A stretch of DNA of 64,000 nt, from assembly GCA_030348385.1 (NCBI GenBank), contig JAUCFP010000006.1, positions 4,739,501 through 4,803,500 on the forward strand. The letters are read 5' to 3'. Origin of the DNA: Cytobacillus sp. NJ13 (GTDB taxonomy: Bacteria; Bacillota; Bacilli; Bacillales; Cytobacillaceae). Shown here in pieces: positions 1 through 8,837 of this stretch; the first letter of the stretch is position 1, and every line of letters begins with the position of its first letter. Position numbers and translations under genes: made by a program. The notes under the pieces are model-generated. The model was not told the DNA's origin. It saw only the letters and a program-made list of their open reading frames with translations, and searched no databases.

Positions 1-770
1 GTAACAGTGCCGGATTTCCCGGATGCTGACTGTTTTGGTTTACTTTCTGATGGTGAAGATTGAACAGTAATATATTGGCTGCTGATCCATCCGGTATTGC
101 CCGAGAAAGAGATTTCTGTCCAGCTGTCATTTTGAGAAAAAACAGCTACTGTCTCCCCTGAATTTAGTTTGCCGATGATGTCACTTTGAAGCGATGGCTT
201 GTTTCTCACATTTAGGGAGTTTGCTGTGATTTTCCCGGTTTTGCTGCTGCTTAGTGAATTTTTCTTTTGGCTGCCGCTGTATTGGACGAATTCATTTGCG
301 ACCCATCCATCTCCATAAGGAGTTTGGATCTTAACCCAGCTTCCTTCTGTGCCCTTGACCTTATAGGCTGTTCCTTTCTGGATAGTCCCCATAACACCGT
401 AACTTGTACCAGGTCCCTTTCTCACCCTCAGGCCATCTGCTGTGATGATTGCCTGGGAATTTGTCCTGCCGGCTTTTTCTCCTGTCTGACTGGTGGTCAT
501 ATCGGAAACAAGCCAGCTGGCCACATAGCCATTTTCCCCCTGGAAATTAATTTTAATCCATTCTCCTTCACGGGAAAGGGTGTTAAATTGATCTCCTTTC
601 TGGGCTTGTCCCAGAATTGGATAGCTTAAGCCTGGTCCTTGACGGACGTTAAGATTATTGGTGGTAATTGTTACAGAACTGTTTTCAGCTTTAACCTGTG
701 TTTCCGCCTGTGTTATGCCAGCCAAAAGCATGAGGCATATCACGAGAATAAGTGGTTTTCTTTTCTCCAA
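1..770 (-). CDS. yrvJ: SH3b-repeat cell-wall protein, N-terminal part (YrvJ-like N-acetylmuramoyl-L-alanine amidase)
   Basis: The reverse strand reads open from a TTG at 770 to the window edge, so the C-terminus is missing. Residues 1-28 form a signal peptide (MEKRKP, then a hydrophobic run ending near TQA). Three bacterial SH3 (SH3b) repeats follow at about 31-90, 100-160 and 188-245, each carrying the LxVRxGP/LNVRxxP motif and a GWV/GYV/GWI element, with Ser/Lys-rich linkers. SH3b repeats bind peptidoglycan. The catalytic amidase domain expected in YrvJ lies outside the window, so the enzyme assignment rests on the repeats and on synteny with hisS. TTG is chosen because AAAGGAGGCGG sits just upstream; an in-frame ATG at 788 would place that site inside the gene. 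Confidence 0.75.
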   Translation of the reverse strand, partial: MEKRKPLILVICLMLLAGITQAETQVKAENSSVTITTNNLNVRQGPGLSYPILGQAQKGDQFNTLSREGEWIKINFQGENGYVASWLVSDMTTSQTGEKAGRTNSQAIITADGLRVRKGPGTSYGVMGTIQKGTAYKVKGTEGSWVKIQTPYGDGWVANEFVQYSGSQKKNSLSSSKTGKITANSLNVRNKPSLQSDIIGKLNSGETVAVFSQNDSWTEISFSGNTGWISSQYITVQSSPSESKPKQSASGKSGTV

Positions 771-998
771 CAGGCCGCCTCCTTTCATAATTAAAATCCT
801 TATTAACAGAAAAACAAACAAGGTGCCGGCAGTCAAGATAACTTTGGTCCTAAAATACTTCTGCATCTTGTGCAATTTCCCTTCTAATATCGGTATCTCA
901 GCAATCATTTTTAGCTGGGAATTAAATTTCCCTGTTATGAAACATTTCATCTGAAAATGGAAAGAATAGAACAGACTACATAAAAAAGGGTGAGCATT

Positions 999-1175
999 AT
1001 GAGATTTGGAGAAAAAGGGATGTCTGCACAATCTGGTGAAAATCAGCTGTTCGGGGTTGATTTTCATGATTTTATACAGAGAGAACAAAACTCAAACATG
1101 ATTGAACTCGCTTCTGAGTTTGGACTATCTCTCAAGGATGTCAGGAAACTGAAAAAAAAGCTGGAGCGATCATAA
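999..1175 (+). CDS. yrzK: Small YrzK-like protein with C-terminal helix-turn-helix-like segment
   Basis: A 58-residue protein starting MRFGEKG and ending KKKLERS. The C-terminal half (MIELASEFGLSLKDVRKLKK) resembles the recognition part of a sigma-factor or phage-type helix-turn-helix, but there is no complete DNA-binding domain, so function is unknown. The gene lies between yrvJ and hisS as yrzK does in B. subtilis; the symbol rests on position and size. The ATG at 999 is preferred because AAAAGGGTGAG precedes it by about six bases; an in-frame GTG at 990 would overlap that site. The hisS promoter begins right after the stop. Confidence 0.6.
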   Translation: MRFGEKGMSAQSGENQLFGVDFHDFIQREQNSNMIELASEFGLSLKDVRKLKKKLERS

Positions 1176-1188
1176 CATGATTTTAGTC

Positions 1189-1217
1189 TTGACATTGATG
1201 AAAATGCTCCGTATTAT
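1189..1217 (+). promoter_or_regulatory. Sigma-A promoter of the hisS T-box leader
   Basis: TTGACA at 1189-1194 and TATTAT at 1212-1217 are separated by 17 bp. An overlapping TATAAT at 1215-1220 would give a 20-bp spacer. Transcription would start near 1224, just before the T-box leader. Confidence 0.7.
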
Positions 1218-1223
1218 AATATA

Positions 1224-1558
1224 AATAAAATGACAAATACAATTAAATATCTAGCTGCAGCGCCTGACCAAGGCGTGTTTGCTTTTCGATAAACCATTGA
1301 TGGAGAAGAGTAGTTAAACCCCACATGAAAAGAGAGAGAGTGCCACACGGCTGAAAGCATTCTCACATGATGATTTAACGAAAGAACACTTCGTAGGTTT
1401 CTCTCTGAAAAAGGCGTGATCTTTAGTAGGAGCTGAACGTTAACAGGCGTTAACTGTAAAAGAGGAAGTTTATTTATTGGCTTCAACTAGGGTGGCACCA
1501 CGGGAAAACCAAACTCTCGTCCCTTGTATTTAATATACAAGGAGGCGGGAGTTTTTTT
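1224..1558 (+). promoter_or_regulatory. T-box riboswitch leader of hisS-aspS
   Basis: T-box leaders sense uncharged tRNA and allow read-through when aminoacylation is low. Visible parts are an AGTA element near 1308 in Stem I, an AGAGAGAG distal segment, a specifier region GAACACTTC with CAC (His) at 1387-1389, the T-box AGGGTGGCACCACGGG at 1489-1504, and a terminator hairpin at 1512-1558 ending in seven T. The base after UGG, which pairs with the tRNA discriminator, is C; this fits G73 better than the C73 of tRNA-His. AAC (1385-1387) overlaps the CAC. Confidence 0.92.
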
Positions 1559-1655
1559 ATTTTGGAGATTGTGATCATGGCTGCTTTATTGGCTAGATCA
1601 TATAAGGATCAATAATTTGTACATAGATATCATTTTGCATTAGGAGGTAATTTTC

Positions 1656-2930
1656 ATGTCTATCCGAATACCGAGGGGAACGCAGGACATTCTGCCGGGG
1701 GAAGTTGAAAAATGGCAATTGATTGAAGAAAAGGCCAGGGAACTTTGTGAGAAGTTTCAATATCGTGAAATCAGAACACCTATTTTTGAACATACAGAAT
1801 TATTTCTGCGCAGTGTTGGAGACACGACGGATATTGTTCAAAAAGAAATGTACACGTTTGAAGACCGCGGCGGACGAAGCCTGACACTTCGCCCTGAAGG
1901 AACAGCTTCGACTGTAAGATCATTCGTTGAACATAAAATGTACGGTGATGCGAGCCAGCCTGTAAAGCTTTATTATATGGGACCTATGTTCCGTTATGAA
2001 CGCCCCCAGGCAGGACGTTTCCGCCAATTTGTCCAATTTGGCGTCGAAGCGATCGGCAGCGCGGATCCGGCAATTGATGCGGAAGTTATCGCACTGGCAA
2101 TGTCACTTTATAGAAGCATGGGACTGCAAAAGCTTAAATTGATTGTGAACAGCCTGGGAGATAAAGAAAGCCGTTCGGCACACAGAGAGGCTCTGGTCAG
2201 CCACTTCAAGCCGCGGATCGGGGAGTTTTGTCAGGATTGCCAGAATCGCCTTGAGAAAAATCCAATGCGCATCCTGGACTGTAAGCAGGATCGTGAACAT
2301 GAACTTATGAAATCGGCTCCATCCATCATTGATTATTTAAATGATGATTCAAAAGCCTATTTTGAGAAGGTTCAAAAGTATTTAAAGAACCTGGATATTG
2401 ACTTTACTGTCGATCCAAATCTTGTTCGCGGCCTGGATTATTACAATCATACTGCTTTTGAAATTATGAGCGATTCCGAAGGATTCGGCGCTATTACAAC
2501 TCTTTGCGGCGGCGGACGGTACAATGGCCTCACTGAGGAAATTGGCGGTCCAGAAGCGCCGGGAATAGGTTTTGCTTTAAGTATCGAGCGATTCATCGCT
2601 GCTCTTGAGGCAGAGAAGGTGGATCTGCCTCTTAATAAGGGCATTGATTGCTACCTTGTATCCCTTGGAGAGGAAGCAAAGGATTATACAGTCGGCCTTC
2701 TTCAAAAACTTCGAATGGCAGGATATTCTGCTGAAAGAGATTATCTTGACAGAAAAATTAAAGCCCAGTTTAAAGCGGCAGACCGGTCGAATGCAAAATT
2801 TGTTGCTGTCTTGGGTGAAGATGAACTTAAAGCGAACAAAATAAATGTGAAATCAATGGAATCGGGAGAACAAACAGAGCTTGATCTTGATTCTTTTATT
2901 GAAAAATTTACAGAGCTTTATCAATCATAA
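1656..2930 (+). CDS. hisS: Histidyl-tRNA synthetase
   Basis: The 424-residue class II aminoacyl-tRNA synthetase charges tRNA-His in the cytoplasm. It begins [15 protein letters not shown], typical of bacterial HisRS. Motif 2 ([14 protein letters not shown]) lies near residue 112, the histidine-specific [14 protein letters not shown] near 256 and motif 3 ([11 protein letters not shown]) near 305; the C-terminal 95 residues form the anticodon-binding domain. Length matches the family. TAGGAGG precedes the ATG by eight bases. It is the first gene of a hisS-aspS unit controlled by the upstream T-box. Confidence 0.97.
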   Translation: MSIRIPRGTQDILPGEVEKWQLIEEKARELCEKFQYREIRTPIFEHTELFLRSVGDTTDIVQKEMYTFEDRGGRSLTLRPEGTASTVRSFVEHKMYGDASQPVKLYYMGPMFRYERPQAGRFRQFVQFGVEAIGSADPAIDAEVIALAMSLYRSMGLQKLKLIVNSLGDKESRSAHREALVSHFKPRIGEFCQDCQNRLEKNPMRILDCKQDREHELMKSAPSIIDYLNDDSKAYFEKVQKYLKNLDIDFTVDPNLVRGLDYYNHTAFEIMSDSEGFGAITTLCGGGRYNGLTEEIGGPEAPGIGFALSIERFIAALEAEKVDLPLNKGIDCYLVSLGEEAKDYTVGLLQKLRMAGYSAERDYLDRKIKAQFKAADRSNAKFVAVLGEDELKANKINVKSMESGEQTELDLDSFIEKFTELYQS

Positions 2931-2958
2931 AACAGCTTTATATTTGGGAGGAATTAGA

Positions 2959-4734
2959 ATGTTTGGGCGAACGTATTTTTGCGGGGAAGTAACGGAAAAA
3001 GCTATTGGAGAAAAAGTAAGCTTAAAAGGCTGGGTACAAAAACGCCGGGATTTAGGCGGTCTGATCTTTGTGGATCTTCGTGACCGCACAGGCATTGTTC
3101 AGGTTGTATTTAATCCGGAAGTTTCCCCTGAAGCTCTTGCAGCAGCTGAAAAGATCCGCAATGAATTTGTTCTTGATATAGAGGGAGAAGTAATTGCACG
3201 AGAAGAAGGCACGATCAATGAGAACCTGAAAACAGGGCGCATTGAGATTAAAGCAGAGAAAGTCACTATCATAAATGAAGCAAAAACACCTCCTTTTGTC
3301 ATTGATGATAAAACGGATGTTTCCGAAGATGTCCGCCTCAAATACCGCTATCTGGATTTGAGACGCCCAGTCATGTTTGATACCTTTAAGATGCGTCATC
3401 AAGTAACAAAAACGATGAGGGATTTTCTGGACGGCGAAGGATTCCTTGATATAGAAACACCGATTTTAACGAAGAGCACCCCGGAAGGAGCCCGAGACTA
3501 TTTAGTTCCAAGCCGTGTGCATCCTGGTGAATTCTATGCTCTTCCGCAATCGCCTCAAATCTTTAAGCAGTTATTAATGGTAGGGGGATTTGAACGCTAT
3601 TACCAAATTGCAAGATGCTTCCGTGATGAAGACCTGCGCGCAGATCGCCAGCCTGAATTTACTCAGGTCGACATCGAAATGAGTTTTATGAGCCAGGAAG
3701 AAATCATCGGCCTGATGGAAAACATGATGAAAAAGATCATGAAAGAAGTGAAAGGCCTGGATATCCAGCTTCCAATCCCGCGCATGACCTATCAGGAAGC
3801 GATGGACCGTTTTGGATCTGATAAGCCGGATACACGTTTTGAAATGGAATTGACGGATCTATCGGAAATAGTAAAAGATTCAAGCTTCAAAGTATTTACC
3901 GGAGCAGTAGCTTCCGGGGGACAGGTAAAGGCCATTAATGTAAAAAATGGTGCAGGAAAGTATTCACGAAAAGATATTGATGCCCTAACAGAGTTTGCTG
4001 CTGTTTATGGTGCAAAAGGGCTTGCTTGGTTAAAAGCGGAAGAAGACGGATTAAAAGGTCCGATTGCCAAGTTTGTGACTGAGGATGAACAAAAAGCTTT
4101 CTATGCAGCTCTGTCAGTAGAACCTGGAGACTTGCTACTCTTTGTAGCTGATAAGAAAAACGTTGTGGCAGATGCACTTGGCGCTCTGCGATTAAAGCTT
4201 GGAAAAGAGCTTGATCTGATTGATCAAAGCAAGTTTAACTTCCTTTGGGTTACAGACTGGCCGCTGCTTGAGTACGATGAGGAAGAAGGCCGCTATTATG
4301 CAGCCCATCATCCATTTACAATGCCTGCCAGAGAAGATTTAAATCTTCTCGATAAAGATCCAGCTCAAGTCCGTGCACAAGCATATGACCTTGTATTAAA
4401 CGGCTACGAGCTTGGCGGCGGTTCATTGCGTATTTTCGAAAGAGACGTTCAAGAGAAAATGTTCAGTGTGCTTGGCTTCTCAAAAGAGGAAGCTGTTGAA
4501 CAGTTTGGATTCCTGCTTGAAGCATTTGAATATGGCACTCCTCCGCATGGCGGAATTGCACTTGGATTAGACAGGCTTGTGATGCTGTTGGCTGGCAGAA
4601 CAAATCTGAGAGATACGATTGCCTTCCCTAAAACAGCCAGTGCGAGCTGTGTGCTTACAGAAGCTCCTGGTGAAGTTAGCCAGTCCCAGCTTAATGATTT
4701 GCACTTAGCGCTTAACTTGAAAAAAAGTGAGTAA
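2959..4734 (+). CDS. aspS: Aspartyl-tRNA synthetase
   Basis: The 591-residue class IIb synthetase charges tRNA-Asp. An N-terminal OB-fold anticodon domain (about 1-105, with [19 protein letters not shown]) is followed by motif 2 ([18 protein letters not shown]), the bacterial GAD insertion around 290-410, and motif 3 ([15 protein letters not shown]) near the end. The ATG at 2959 is chosen because GGGAGGAATTAG precedes it and [11 protein letters not shown] is the usual N-terminus; a longer in-frame reading from 2881 would overlap hisS. The gap to hisS is 28 bases and no promoter is seen in it, so the two are probably co-transcribed under the T-box. Confidence 0.97.
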   Translation: MFGRTYFCGEVTEKAIGEKVSLKGWVQKRRDLGGLIFVDLRDRTGIVQVVFNPEVSPEALAAAEKIRNEFVLDIEGEVIAREEGTINENLKTGRIEIKAEKVTIINEAKTPPFVIDDKTDVSEDVRLKYRYLDLRRPVMFDTFKMRHQVTKTMRDFLDGEGFLDIETPILTKSTPEGARDYLVPSRVHPGEFYALPQSPQIFKQLLMVGGFERYYQIARCFRDEDLRADRQPEFTQVDIEMSFMSQEEIIGLMENMMKKIMKEVKGLDIQLPIPRMTYQEAMDRFGSDKPDTRFEMELTDLSEIVKDSSFKVFTGAVASGGQVKAINVKNGAGKYSRKDIDALTEFAAVYGAKGLAWLKAEEDGLKGPIAKFVTEDEQKAFYAALSVEPGDLLLFVADKKNVVADALGALRLKLGKELDLIDQSKFNFLWVTDWPLLEYDEEEGRYYAAHHPFTMPAREDLNLLDKDPAQVRAQAYDLVLNGYELGGGSLRIFERDVQEKMFSVLGFSKEEAVEQFGFLLEAFEYGTPPHGGIALGLDRLVMLLAGRTNLRDTIAFPKTASASCVLTEAPGEVSQSQLNDLHLALNLKKSE

Positions 4735-4877
4735 TTTCCTATATAATGTTTAAATAGAAGAAAAAATTCATTTTTTAGAAAATTAAACTGGGAAGTAACT
4801 CCTGATTTTTAGACAGGATGTCTAATTTTAAGGAATAAAATGGATAAATTTGTTCAAGTTTGCCCCATTTCATCAGC

Positions 4878-4906
4878 TTGAAAAAGAAGAAACCGTGTGA
4901 TATGAT
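4878..4906 (+). promoter_or_regulatory. Sigma-A promoter of 6S RNA
   Basis: TTGAAA at 4878-4883 and TATGAT at 4901-4906, 17 bp apart, place the start at about 4913, at the 5' end of the 6S RNA. Confidence 0.75.
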
Positions 4907-4913
4907 CATATCA

Positions 4914-5112
4914 ATAAATAAAGAGTCCTGATGTGTTCGTTGTAAAACCTGAAATTTTGACCAACATTATTCCTTCGGGAGTCCGGAGTTTTCCCGCAGC
5001 GTAAAAGCCTCATGGATGAGGACTTACAAACGCAGGAAACAGGACACCCACCTGCTGAGTGCGGGTTCAAAACGAGGGCATCAACAGCGACGGCACGATT
5101 GGGACTCTTTAA
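4914..5112 (+). ncRNA. bsrA: 6S RNA (BsrA type)
   Basis: 6S RNA binds the housekeeping RNA polymerase and mimics an open promoter. The ends pair (AAAGAGTCCTG at the 5' end, GGGACTCTTT at the 3' end), and the core holds the segments known from B. subtilis BsrA: CCTTCGGGAGTCCG near 4973, GCCTCATGGATGAGGACTTA near 5008, AACGCAGGAAACAGGACACC near 5030 and ACAGCGACGGCACG near 5084. It lies between aspS and tcdA (yrvM), the position of bsrA in B. subtilis. The length of about 200 nt is typical. Exact ends are estimated from promoter and pairing. Confidence 0.93.
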
Positions 5113-5126
5113 TACATACGATTGAT

Positions 5127-5157
5127 AAAATCCATGCTTGTGAGCATGGATTTTTTG
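5127..5157 (+). terminator. Rho-independent terminator after 6S RNA
   Basis: An inverted repeat AATCCATGC / GCATGGATT with loop TTGTGA runs straight into six T. Confidence 0.85.
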
Positions 5158-5397
5158 TTGTCCTATTCATTATGATCGTACTGGAACAGTGCTATTGCTG
5201 AAAGGTGATAAGGATTAAATATTATAGTGCTGTTAACACTATTGGAGAGGAAGTTTTCGAATTTAATTAATGGTAAATTGTTTAATGTAATTAATCCTAT
5301 AGAACTACTTGTTTTAAAATTCAAGTATGATATATTCATTATCGGGTATTAGATAATACATGCTTTTTAAATAACATTTGATGGAGTTGATATATAT

Positions 5398-6159
5398 ATG
5401 CTTCACCAATTTTCCAGGAATGAATTGGCTATTGGCAAAGAAGGCCTTGAAAAAATGAGAAATAGTACCGTTGCAGTACTGGGCATCGGCGGAGTTGGTT
5501 CCTTTGCTGCGGAAGCACTGGCACGTTCCGGTGTTGGCCGGCTTGTGCTGGTTGATAAAGACGATGTTGATATCACAAATGTGAACAGACAGGTCATCGC
5601 TTTATTATCTACAGTCGGGAAACCAAAGGTGGATTTAATGAAAGAAAGAATTAAGGATATCAATCCTGACTGTGAAGTTATTGCTTTGAAAATGTTTTAT
5701 ACAGAGGAAACCTATGAGCAATTCTTTGATTATGGACTGGACTTTGTAGTTGATGCTTCCGATACGATTTCTTATAAAATTCATTTAATGAAAGAATGCT
5801 TGAACAGAGGGATTCCAATGATTTCAAGCATGGGTGCTGCAAATAAAATGGATCCGACCAGGTTCCAGATTGCTGATATCTTCAAAACTCATACTGACCC
5901 GATTGCTAAGGTTATCCGCACGCGCCTGAGAAAAGAAGGAATCAGAAAAGGCGTTCCGGTTGTATTCTCTGATGAAAGCCCGATCGTTATCCGGGAGGAT
6001 GTCCGCAAAACAGTTGGGAAAGATAATGCTGAAATCAGAAAAGCCAAAATGCCGCCATCTTCAAATGCATTTGTTCCTTCTGTTGCAGGTTTAATCATGG
6101 CCAGCTATGTAGTTAAAGAACTATTAAGCGATATTAAAATTGCACGTGTAAATGACTGA
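5398..6159 (+). CDS. tcdA: tRNA threonylcarbamoyladenosine dehydratase
   Basis: The 253-residue E1-like enzyme cyclises t6A to ct6A at position 37 of ANN-reading tRNAs using ATP. The nucleotide-binding loop GIGGVGSFAAEALARSGVG is near residues 30-48, followed by LVDKDDVDITNVNRQ, typical of the ThiF/MoeB/TcdA family. SSMGAANKMDPTRF near 140-153 is TcdA-specific. The C-terminus ends in a hydrophobic helix. It follows 6S RNA as yrvM does in B. subtilis. GATGGAG precedes the ATG. A terminator follows the gene. Confidence 0.93.
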   Translation: MLHQFSRNELAIGKEGLEKMRNSTVAVLGIGGVGSFAAEALARSGVGRLVLVDKDDVDITNVNRQVIALLSTVGKPKVDLMKERIKDINPDCEVIALKMFYTEETYEQFFDYGLDFVVDASDTISYKIHLMKECLNRGIPMISSMGAANKMDPTRFQIADIFKTHTDPIAKVIRTRLRKEGIRKGVPVVFSDESPIVIREDVRKTVGKDNAEIRKAKMPPSSNAFVPSVAGLIMASYVVKELLSDIKIARVND

Positions 6160-6161
6160 AA

Positions 6162-6188
6162 AGAGACCGGCTGCATGCCGGTCTTTCG
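6162..6188 (+). terminator. Terminator after tcdA
   Basis: AGACCGGC / GCCGGTCT hairpin with loop TGCAT followed by a short T tract; it separates tcdA from the convergent rsfA-like gene. Confidence 0.7.
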
Positions 6189-6214
6189 CATATAAAGTTC
6201 TGGAATCTCTCCAA

Positions 6215-6733
6215 TCAATGAACGGCTCTTTTCTCTTCTTTGCTGTCATGCTTCAGCAGCTGGTCGGCTTCTTTCAGGATGCTTGCCATTTCTTCATATT
6301 GCAGAAGGTGATTTTCAAATTCCGCTTCCTTGTCCTTCAACCTTCTGATTAACTGCTCATTTTGAAGTTTTAATTCCACTTGTGCTTCGTGCAGACGTTT
6401 ATTTTCCCTCATTTGCTCTGAATTAGGCTGTGTTTTCGCAAAATTCCTTAAGAAGTGTATGACTTGAGCCAAATTGGCAGGGGGAACACTGTCAGGAGTT
6501 TCATTGGTTTGACTGGCTGCCTTATTGCTTGCGATTTCTCGGGATCCATAATCTGTCCTTTTTTTTATGACTGTGTTCCAGCGGTATTGGCATGCTGAAA
6601 CTGTACGGCCGAGATCAGTACTTGCCTTCTTAAAAGCTGATGCTTTTGTATCCCCGTTTGATGTGTATTCAAGCACTGTCTCTTCGAGTAAATGATCCTC
6701 TTCCGGTTTCCATAAGTCTTTCCGTTCCTTCAT
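6215..6733 (-). CDS. RsfA-family (Myb-like) transcriptional regulator
   Basis: A 172-residue protein. The N-terminal 50 residues (RKDLWKPEEDHLLEETVLEY, then LGRTVSACQYRWN) form a SANT/Myb-like DNA-binding domain as in RsfA, the prespore regulator of the sigma-F regulon, and its paralogue YlbO. A polar linker follows, then a C-terminal coiled coil (about 105-165: EQMRENKRLHEAQVELKLQ and onward). The start MKERKDLW is chosen because GAGGTGG lies eight bases upstream; the longer in-frame extension is hydrophobic and unlike the family. Which paralogue it is cannot be decided. It is convergent with tcdA and divergent from the ABC transporter. Confidence 0.82.
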   Translation of the reverse strand: MKERKDLWKPEEDHLLEETVLEYTSNGDTKASAFKKASTDLGRTVSACQYRWNTVIKKRTDYGSREIASNKAASQTNETPDSVPPANLAQVIHFLRNFAKTQPNSEQMRENKRLHEAQVELKLQNEQLIRRLKDKEAEFENHLLQYEEMASILKEADQLLKHDSKEEKRAVH

Positions 6734-6912
6734 TCCTTTAACCACCTCGGAAAATACGATTGTTAGGCTTATCGTCACCCTAATAGACGAAAATATTCCA
6801 TTCTCAGTTGTTGAAAGGTAAAATAACAAAGTGTAAGTCAAATTATGATCCCGACTTTAAAAGACGTCTGCAAACGAGACAAAACTTTAAAAGATGGGAG
6901 GAGGATACATAT

Positions 6913-7854
6913 ATGGATACTCTTGTAGAAATTCTGGATGTTACAAAAGTGATAAAAGGAAGGACGATCATTGATTCTGTCAGCTTTGAGGTGAAAAAGG
7001 GAGAGGTGTTCGGTTTCCTTGGCCCAAACGGTGCAGGTAAGACCACCACTATTCGAATGCTGGTGGGCTTGATCGGCATTACTTCAGGGGACATTAAAAT
7101 TCTTGGCAGCAGCATTAAAACAGATTTTGAAAAGGCGGTTTCTCATATTGGAGCCATTGTAGAAAACCCTGAGATGTATAAGTTTTTGTCAGGCTATCAA
7201 AATCTGGTTCATTATGCACGAATGTCAAAAGGTGTAACTAAAGAAAAAATTAATGAAACGGTTGAACTTGTAGGACTGGCGGATCGGATTCATGATAAAG
7301 TCAGAACATACTCGCTTGGCATGAGGCAGAGGCTTGGTCTGGCACAGTGTCTTTTGCATGATCCCAAAATCCTCATTCTGGATGAACCTACGAATGGGCT
7401 CGACCCTGCCGGCATCAGGGAGATTCGGGATCACCTGAGGATGCTTGCAAGAGAAAGAGAAATGGCTGTCATTGTTTCCAGCCATTTACTATCTGAAATG
7501 GAGATGATGTGTGACAGAATCGGCATCATTCAAAACGGGAAATTGATTGATGTTCAGCACATCAGTGATTTTGTACAGGGGAAAGAAAAAGTTTATGAAG
7601 TAGAAGTGGATGATCCTGAAAAAGCGAACAGAATTATAAAAGCTGCACAGCCTGATTTGCCTGTTCAATTCACAGAAAATAGTGTGATTCTTCCGCTTGT
7701 CCGGGACGAGATACCTGAAATGATAAAGGAGTTTGTCCGGGAAAACATAAAAATATTTGCTGTGCGTGAAGTGACCAAAACATTGGAAGACCGTTTTCTT
7801 GAAGTAACAGAGTATAAAGGGGGTGCAGGTGATGGTCGGGCTGATTCAAAATGA
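6913..7854 (+). CDS. ABC transporter ATP-binding protein (BcrA/drug-export type)
   Basis: A 313-residue ATPase that would energise the membrane protein encoded next. Walker A GPNGAGKTTT is near residue 38, the signature YSLGMRQRLGLAQ near 134, and Walker B ILILDEPTNGLDP near 155 with the switch His in VSSHLLSEME. The C-terminal 80 residues form the extension found in BcrA/CcmA-type export ATPases. GGGAGGAGG precedes the ATG. Its 3' end overlaps the permease by 23 bases, indicating translational coupling. The substrate cannot be read from the sequence. Confidence 0.9.
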   Translation: MDTLVEILDVTKVIKGRTIIDSVSFEVKKGEVFGFLGPNGAGKTTTIRMLVGLIGITSGDIKILGSSIKTDFEKAVSHIGAIVENPEMYKFLSGYQNLVHYARMSKGVTKEKINETVELVGLADRIHDKVRTYSLGMRQRLGLAQCLLHDPKILILDEPTNGLDPAGIREIRDHLRMLAREREMAVIVSSHLLSEMEMMCDRIGIIQNGKLIDVQHISDFVQGKEKVYEVEVDDPEKANRIIKAAQPDLPVQFTENSVILPLVRDEIPEMIKEFVRENIKIFAVREVTKTLEDRFLEVTEYKGGAGDGRADSK

Positions 7855-8791
7855 GTGGATGAAGATTTTTAGGCGGCCGGGCACATATGTTATGATCGGA
7901 CTGCTTTTAATCATGACGACTGTAGCAGGTGCCTTTATAAAATATCAGGAAAGCGGAGGGACGGTCCCGGATAATACGGAATGGAAAAGGGGACTGCAGA
8001 CTCAAAACGAAAGCTATCAAAAACAGCTTGAAGAGATGGGGGAAATGGCACCCAGAGAAATGAAAGAACAGTATCAGAGGGAGATTGCCATTAACGAATA
8101 CAGAATTAAAAATGATATTTCACCGAATCAGGAATACTCTGTCTGGGGATTTGTATCAGATACCTCACAGCTGATAGAATTTGCCGGCCTGTTTACCATC
8201 ATCATTGCCGGAGGAATTGTGGCAAGTGAGTTTTCATGGGGAACCATCAAGCTTCTTTTGATTAGGCCTATCAAAAGAGTAAAAATCCTGGGAGCAAAGT
8301 ATATTACCGTTGTTCTATTCGGTCTGCTGGTGCTGTCCATCCTCTTTGGATATTCAGCACTGCTTGGCGGACTCCTTTTTGGATTTCCTGAAAAAGCATT
8401 TCCTTATTTATATTATTACAATGGAACAGTGACAGAACAAAGTATGGGACTTCATCTGATAGCTTATTATGGCCTTAAATCCATTAATATGCTTATGCTG
8501 GCAACCATGGCTTTTATGATTTCAGCTGTTTTCAGGAATAGCTCGCTGGCAATAGGACTTTCCTTGTTTCTCATGTTTATGGGAGGACAGGTTACAAGGC
8601 TGATTGCAATGAAATATGATTGGGCAAAGTACAGCCTATTTGCCAATACAGACCTCCTTCAATATTTTGAAGGGATGCCAATGGTTCAGGGGATGACGAT
8701 TGGATTTTCAATCTTGATGATACTAATATACTTCCTGCTTTTCCAGGTGCTTGCATTTTATGTGTTTAATAAAAGAGATGTTTCTGCATAA
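7832..8791 (+). CDS. ABC transporter permease (ABC-2 type)
   Basis: A 319-residue membrane protein with one N-terminal helix (about 18-36), a polar extracellular loop of about 80 residues rich in Glu/Gln/Lys, then five further hydrophobic segments (about 100-125, 145-175, 210-235, 240-260 and 285-310). This is the layout of ABC-2/BcrB-type export permeases. The ATG at 7832 is preferred because AAAGGGGG ends eight bases upstream; a GTG at 7823 is possible. It forms a two-gene unit with the preceding ATPase. B. subtilis has no such pair at this locus as far as I know. Confidence 0.8.
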   Translation: MVGLIQNEWMKIFRRPGTYVMIGLLLIMTTVAGAFIKYQESGGTVPDNTEWKRGLQTQNESYQKQLEEMGEMAPREMKEQYQREIAINEYRIKNDISPNQEYSVWGFVSDTSQLIEFAGLFTIIIAGGIVASEFSWGTIKLLLIRPIKRVKILGAKYITVVLFGLLVLSILFGYSALLGGLLFGFPEKAFPYLYYYNGTVTEQSMGLHLIAYYGLKSINMLMLATMAFMISAVFRNSSLAIGLSLFLMFMGGQVTRLIAMKYDWAKYSLFANTDLLQYFEGMPMVQGMTIGFSILMILIYFLLFQVLAFYVFNKRDVSA

Positions 8792-8806
8792 AAGCGCAAA
8801 ATTAAT

Positions 8807-8836
8807 AAAAGGTCTGGCATCGCTGCCAGACCTTTT
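8807..8836. terminator. Bidirectional terminator between ABC permease and rarA
   Basis: A perfect stem AAAAGGTCTGGCA / TGCCAGACCTTTT with loop TCGC gives a T tract on either strand, serving the two convergent genes. Confidence 0.85.
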
Positions 8837-8837
8837 G

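Noticed and set aside
267-954. Two plus-strand frames (267-629 and 658-954)
   Set aside because: They are antisense to the SH3b gene and its upstream region and have low-complexity composition.
1214-1486. 90-codon reverse frame in the hisS leader
   Set aside because: It covers the T-box structure; no start signal.
5016-5201. 61-codon frame at the end of the 6S RNA
   Set aside because: It lies across the conserved 6S RNA 3' half and its terminator.
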